Shown: positions 15,089 through 18,756 of the stretch, piece by piece
Layout: every line of letters starts with the position of its first letter
How positions within the stretch are numbered: position 1 is the stretch's first letter
NCBI GenBank assembly: GCA_031411575.1
Contig: JANOBJ010000093.1
Span: 1-18,756 of the forward strand
Origin: JANOBJ01 sp031411575
GTDB taxonomy: Bacteria > Pseudomonadota > Gammaproteobacteria > Burkholderiales > Burkholderiaceae_C
Length of the DNA: 18,756 nucleotides
Direction of reading: 5' to 3'
Notes under the pieces: generated by a model
The model's input: the letters and a program-made list of their open reading frames with translations, nothing else
Databases searched by the model: none
Told to the model about the DNA's origin: nothing
Translations under genes and position numbers: made by a program

Positions 15089-16059
15089 CAAAACCCCCGA
15101 AAACCCCTGCGATACCCTGCCATCCGGTCTGTGGAGCGGCCCAGTCAGCGCCGCCGCCACGACCCCACCCATCGCTTCTTTGCCGCTGCTTCGCCTCCGC
15201 TCTTCACCTACCCGCCACCACCGTGACCCTGCACATCACCCCCTTTGAAGGCGCCAACGCCCTGAGCGAGTTCCGCGTCCAGCAACTGCTGCCCCGCCTG
15301 CAGGCCGTCCACGACCGCATCAGCGGCATCAGCGCGCGCTTTGTGCACCTGGTCACGTCGGTGGAGCCGCTGTCCGATGCCGACCACACCCGGCTGGCCG
15401 CGCTGCTGACCTACGGCGAGCCGACCACCGGCGGGCGCGACGGCGCGCTGATCGTCGTGTCGCCCCGGTTTGGCACGGTGTCGCCCTGGGCGTCCAAGGC
15501 CACCGACATCGCTCACAACTGCGGTCTGGCCGTGAAACGGGTCGAGCGCATCACCGAATACCGGGTGGCGTTGAAGGCCCCGTTGCTGGGCAAGGCCACC
15601 CTCAGCGACGCCCAGCGCGACGCGGTGGCCGCGCTGCTTCACGACCGCATGACCGAGAGCGTGATGGCCGAGCGCGCCCAGGCCTACGGGCTGTTCACCG
15701 AGTTGCAGCCCGCGCCCATGGCGTCGGTAGACGTGCTGGGCGGCGGCCGGGCGTCGCTGGAGCAGGCCAACGCGCAGTTCGGTCTGGCGCTGGCCGATGA
15801 CGAGATCGATTACCTGGTGGACGCCTTCACGGGCCTGAAGCGCAACCCGACCGACGTGGAACTGATGATGTTCGCGCAGGCCAACAGCGAGCACTGCCGC
15901 CACAAGATCTTCAACGCGCAGTTCACGATTGATGGAGTGCCGCAGGACAAGAGCCTGTTCGGCATGATCCGCCACACCCACCTCATCAGCCCGCAGCACA
16001 CCGTGGTGGCGTACTCGGACAACGCCTCGGTGATGGAAGGCTCTGAAATCGAGCGTTTT

Positions 16060-16120
16060 ATAGCCAAAAGTGCTTCTGGTCCGCATCAGCTGGTCATTAA
16101 TAGCTATGAAAAGCATAGCG
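16060..16120 (+). repeat. AT-rich palindromic repeat, family A copy 4 (longer, composite), inside purL
   Basis: TGGTCAT (16091-16097) lies 11 bases before the 19-base core AGCTATGAAAAGCATAGCG (16102-16120), whose inner arms GCTATG/CATAGC are perfect. An extra AT-rich segment, TATAGCCAAAAGTGCTTCTGG (starting about 16060), precedes it and looks like part of a larger element. It is read in frame as roughly IAKSASGPHQLVINSYEKHSA, just before the conserved AHILMKVETHNHP. By recall, E. coli PurL has a shorter linker here, so the repeat seems to add several residues. Confidence 0.65.
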
Positions 16121-16146
16121 CCTTGGCCCACATCCTGATGAAGGTG

Positions 16147-16178
<32 letters not shown>

Positions 16179-16545
16179 GTTTCCCGGCGCATCGACCGGC
16201 GCGGGCGGCGAAATCCGTGACGAAGGCGCCACCGGCCGCGGCTCCAGGCCCAAGGCCGGCCTGACCGGTTTCACGGTTTCGAAGCTTTGGCCCGACGCAA
16301 CCGATGGCCAGGCGGCCTACGGCAAACCCGACCACATCGCCAGTCCGCTCCAGATCATGACCGAGGGCCCGCTGGGCGGCGCGGCCTTCAACAACGAGTT
16401 CGGCCGGCCCAACCTGCTGGGCTATTTCCGCGAATACGAGCAGACTGCCGCCAGCGACGTGGACACCCTGCGCCGTGGCTACCACAAGCCGATCATGAAC
16501 GCGGGAGGGCTGGGCACCATCTACTCCGGCCTCACGAAAAAGATC

Positions 16546-16548
16546 TAA
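16546..16548 (+). other. In-frame stop codon TAA inside purL
   Basis: The codons read AAG ATC TAA TTT CCG CCC GGC ACG, with PurL sequence on both sides in one frame. TAA is one base from CAA, GAA, TTA and other sense codons. Nearby residues also look unusual for the family: N in PIMNAGG where a hydrophobic residue is usual, and Y in GTIYSG. This hints at a local cluster of changes. Confidence 0.9.
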
Positions 16549-18756
16549 TTTCCGCCCGGCACGCTGCTGATCCAGCTGGGCGGCCCGGGCATGCGGATCG
16601 GCATGGGCGGCAGCGCGGCCAGCTCGATGGCCACCGGCACCAACGCCGCCGAGCTGGATTTTGACTCGGTGCAGCGCGGCAACCCCGAGATCGAGCGCCG
16701 CGCGCAGGAGGTCATCAACCACTGCTGGGCGCTGCAGGCCGACAACCCCATCCTGGCAATCCACGACGTCGGCGCGGGCGGCCTGTCCAACGCCTTCCCC
16801 GAGCTGACCAACGACGCCGGGCGCGGCGCCCGCTTCGATCTGCGCGCGGTGCCGCTCGAAGAATCGGGCCTGTCGCCGCGCGAAATCTGGAGCAACGAAA
16901 GCCAGGAACGCTACGTGCTGGCCATCGCGCCCGAGTCGCTGCCGCGGTTCCGCGCGTTCTGCGAGCGCGAGCGCTGCCCGTTCGCGGTGGTGGGCGTGGC
17001 CACCGAGGCGCGGGAGCTGGTGGTGACCGATGCGGCGGCCGATGGGCCAAAGCCCGTCGAGATGCCGATGGGTGTGCTGCTCGGCAAGCCCCCAAAGATG
17101 CACCGCGACGTCAAAACGGTAACCCGTCGCTTCAAGCCGCTCGACCTGACCGGCGTGGACCTGCAGCAAGCCGCCATCGCCGTGCTGAGCCACCCCACGG
17201 TCGCGTCCAAGCGCTTCCTCATCACCATCGGCGACCGCACCGTGGGCGGCTTGAGCCACCGCGACCAGATGGTCGGGCCGTGGCAGGTGCCGGTGGCCGA
17301 TTGCGCCGTGACGCTGGCCGATTTTAAGGGCTTCGCGGGCGAGGCCATGAGCATGGGCGAACGCACGCCGCTGGCCACGCTGTCCGCCCCGGCGTCCGGC
17401 CGCATGGCGGTGGCCGAGGCCATCACCAACCTGCTGGCGGCGCCGATCGAGCTGCCGCGCGTCAAGCTGTCGGCCAACTGGATGGCGGCCTGCGGTGAGC
17501 CGGGCGAAGACGCCGCGCTGTACGCCACCGTGCGCGCCGTCGGCATGGAACTGTGCCCGGCGCTGGGCATCTCGATCCCTGTGGGAAAAGACAGCCTGTC
17601 GATGCGGTCACGGTGGAAAGACGAACTGGGCGACAGGCAGGTCACCTCGCCCGTGTCGCTGATCGTCACCGCCTTTGCCACGCTGGCCGATGTGCGCGGC
17701 ACGCTCACGCCGCAACTCGACGCCACCGAGCCCGACACCACGCTGGTGCTGGTCGATCTGGGCCGCGGCCAGCGCCGCATGGGCGGCAGCATGCTGGCGC
17801 AGACGCTGGGCCAGACCGGTGACGCCGCCCCCGACCTGGACGACCCGCAAGACCTGGTGAACCTGGTGCGCGCCGTCAACACCTTGCGAGCGCAGGGCAA
17901 AATTCTGGCCTACCACGACCGCAGCGACGGCGGCCTGTTTGCCACCGTCTGCGAGATGGCGTTTGCCGGCCAGGTGGGGGTGTCGCTCAACGTCGATCTG
18001 CTCATCACCGAAGGCGACGGCATCGCCGACAGCCGCATGGACACCGGCGACGCCAAGAACTGGGCTGGCCAGGTCGGCCCGCGCCGCGACGAGTTGACGC
18101 TGCAGGCGCTGTTCAACGAAGAGCTGGGCGTGGTGCTGCAGGTGCGTACCGCCGAGCGCAACGCGGTGATGCAGACGCTGCGCGAGCACGGCCTCTCCAA
18201 GCACAGCCATTTCATCGGCAAAACCCGTCCGGCAGCCTCCACCGTGGACGCCGGCAAGGGCCAGGTGCAGGTCTGGCGCGACACCAAAACCGTGTTCAGC
18301 GCCGCCCTGCAAGACCTGCAGCAGGTGTGGGACAGCGTCAGCTGGAAGATCTGCCAGCAGCGCGACAACCCGACCTGCGCGGACGCCGAACACGCCGCCG
18401 TTGGTGATAAAAATGACCCGGGAGTCCACGTCCAGCTGTCATTCGATGCTTCCGAAAACATAGCGGCTCCGTACCTGAACCTCGCCAAGCAAGGGCCGGG
18501 ATTGGGCCTTTCCAGGCCCAAGGTCGCCATCCTGCGCGAGCAGGGCGTCAACTCGCACATCGAGATGGCCTACGCCTTCACCGAGGCTGGCTTTGAGGCC
18601 TACGACGTGCACATGACCGACCTGCAAACCGGCAGGGCGCGGCTACAGGATTTCAAGGGCGTGGTGGCCTGCGGCGGCTTCAGCTACGGCGATACGCTCG
18701 GCGCGGGTGTCGGCTGGGCGCGCGGGGTCCTGTTCAACCCGGCGCTGGCGGAGCAG

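Noticed and set aside
16546..16548. Programmed recoding of the purL stop (selenocysteine, pyrrolysine or frameshift)
   Set aside because: The codon is TAA, not TGA or TAG, and the frame is the same on both sides, so neither recoding type nor a frameshift fits.
18436..18465. A fifth family A repeat in purL (CTGTCAT, then a 19-base stretch ending TAGCG at the 11-base offset)
   Set aside because: The spacing fits, but the arms are poor and the encoded LSFDASENIAAPY aligns with native PurL sequence as I recall it from E. coli. It is left as a borderline case.

Overview
The window looks like chromosomal core DNA of a GC-rich betaproteobacterium, most likely Burkholderiales close to Comamonadaceae. 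The evidence is the gene order dapC | smc-zipA-ligA and map-glnD, the protein-level resemblance to that group, and two kinds of short palindromic repeat that I recall being scattered through Comamonadaceae genomes. No plasmid, phage, transposase, tRNA, rRNA or CRISPR array is visible.

Layout, left to right. The first 36 bases hold the first 12 codons of a leftward gene, probably dapC. A rightward AlkB-type non-haem di-iron membrane hydroxylase follows. Then comes the smc-zipA-ligA cluster for chromosome segregation, septum formation and DNA ligation. A secreted glycerophosphodiester phosphodiesterase with a possible Pho box upstream is next, facing a leftward hypothetical gene. After a roughly 300-base gene-poor stretch come a small Tyr/Pro-rich lipoprotein gene and def (peptide deformylase). 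The leftward pair map (methionine aminopeptidase) and glnD (PII uridylyltransferase) follows. Last is rightward purL, which runs off the right edge. Def and Map act one after the other in N-terminal protein maturation. They lie in the same neighbourhood but on opposite strands, separated by glnD.

The most notable observations are in the core genes themselves. (1) purL carries an in-frame TAA about one third of the way through, and the same frame stays open and PurL-like to the window edge. (2) glnD carries an in-frame insertion made from a GC-rich hairpin repeat, and a second copy of that repeat lies just before ligA. (3) A 19-base AT-rich palindromic core, with a TGGTCAT box exactly 11 bases upstream in three of four copies, occurs inside alkB, ligA and purL and between def and glnD. 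(4) Three genes (dapC, def, map) have a GATAAT hexamer 6-7 bases before their ATG, a spacing that predicts leaderless mRNAs. I see no new multi-gene system here; the novelty is in repeats invading coding sequence, the broken purL and the promoter layout.
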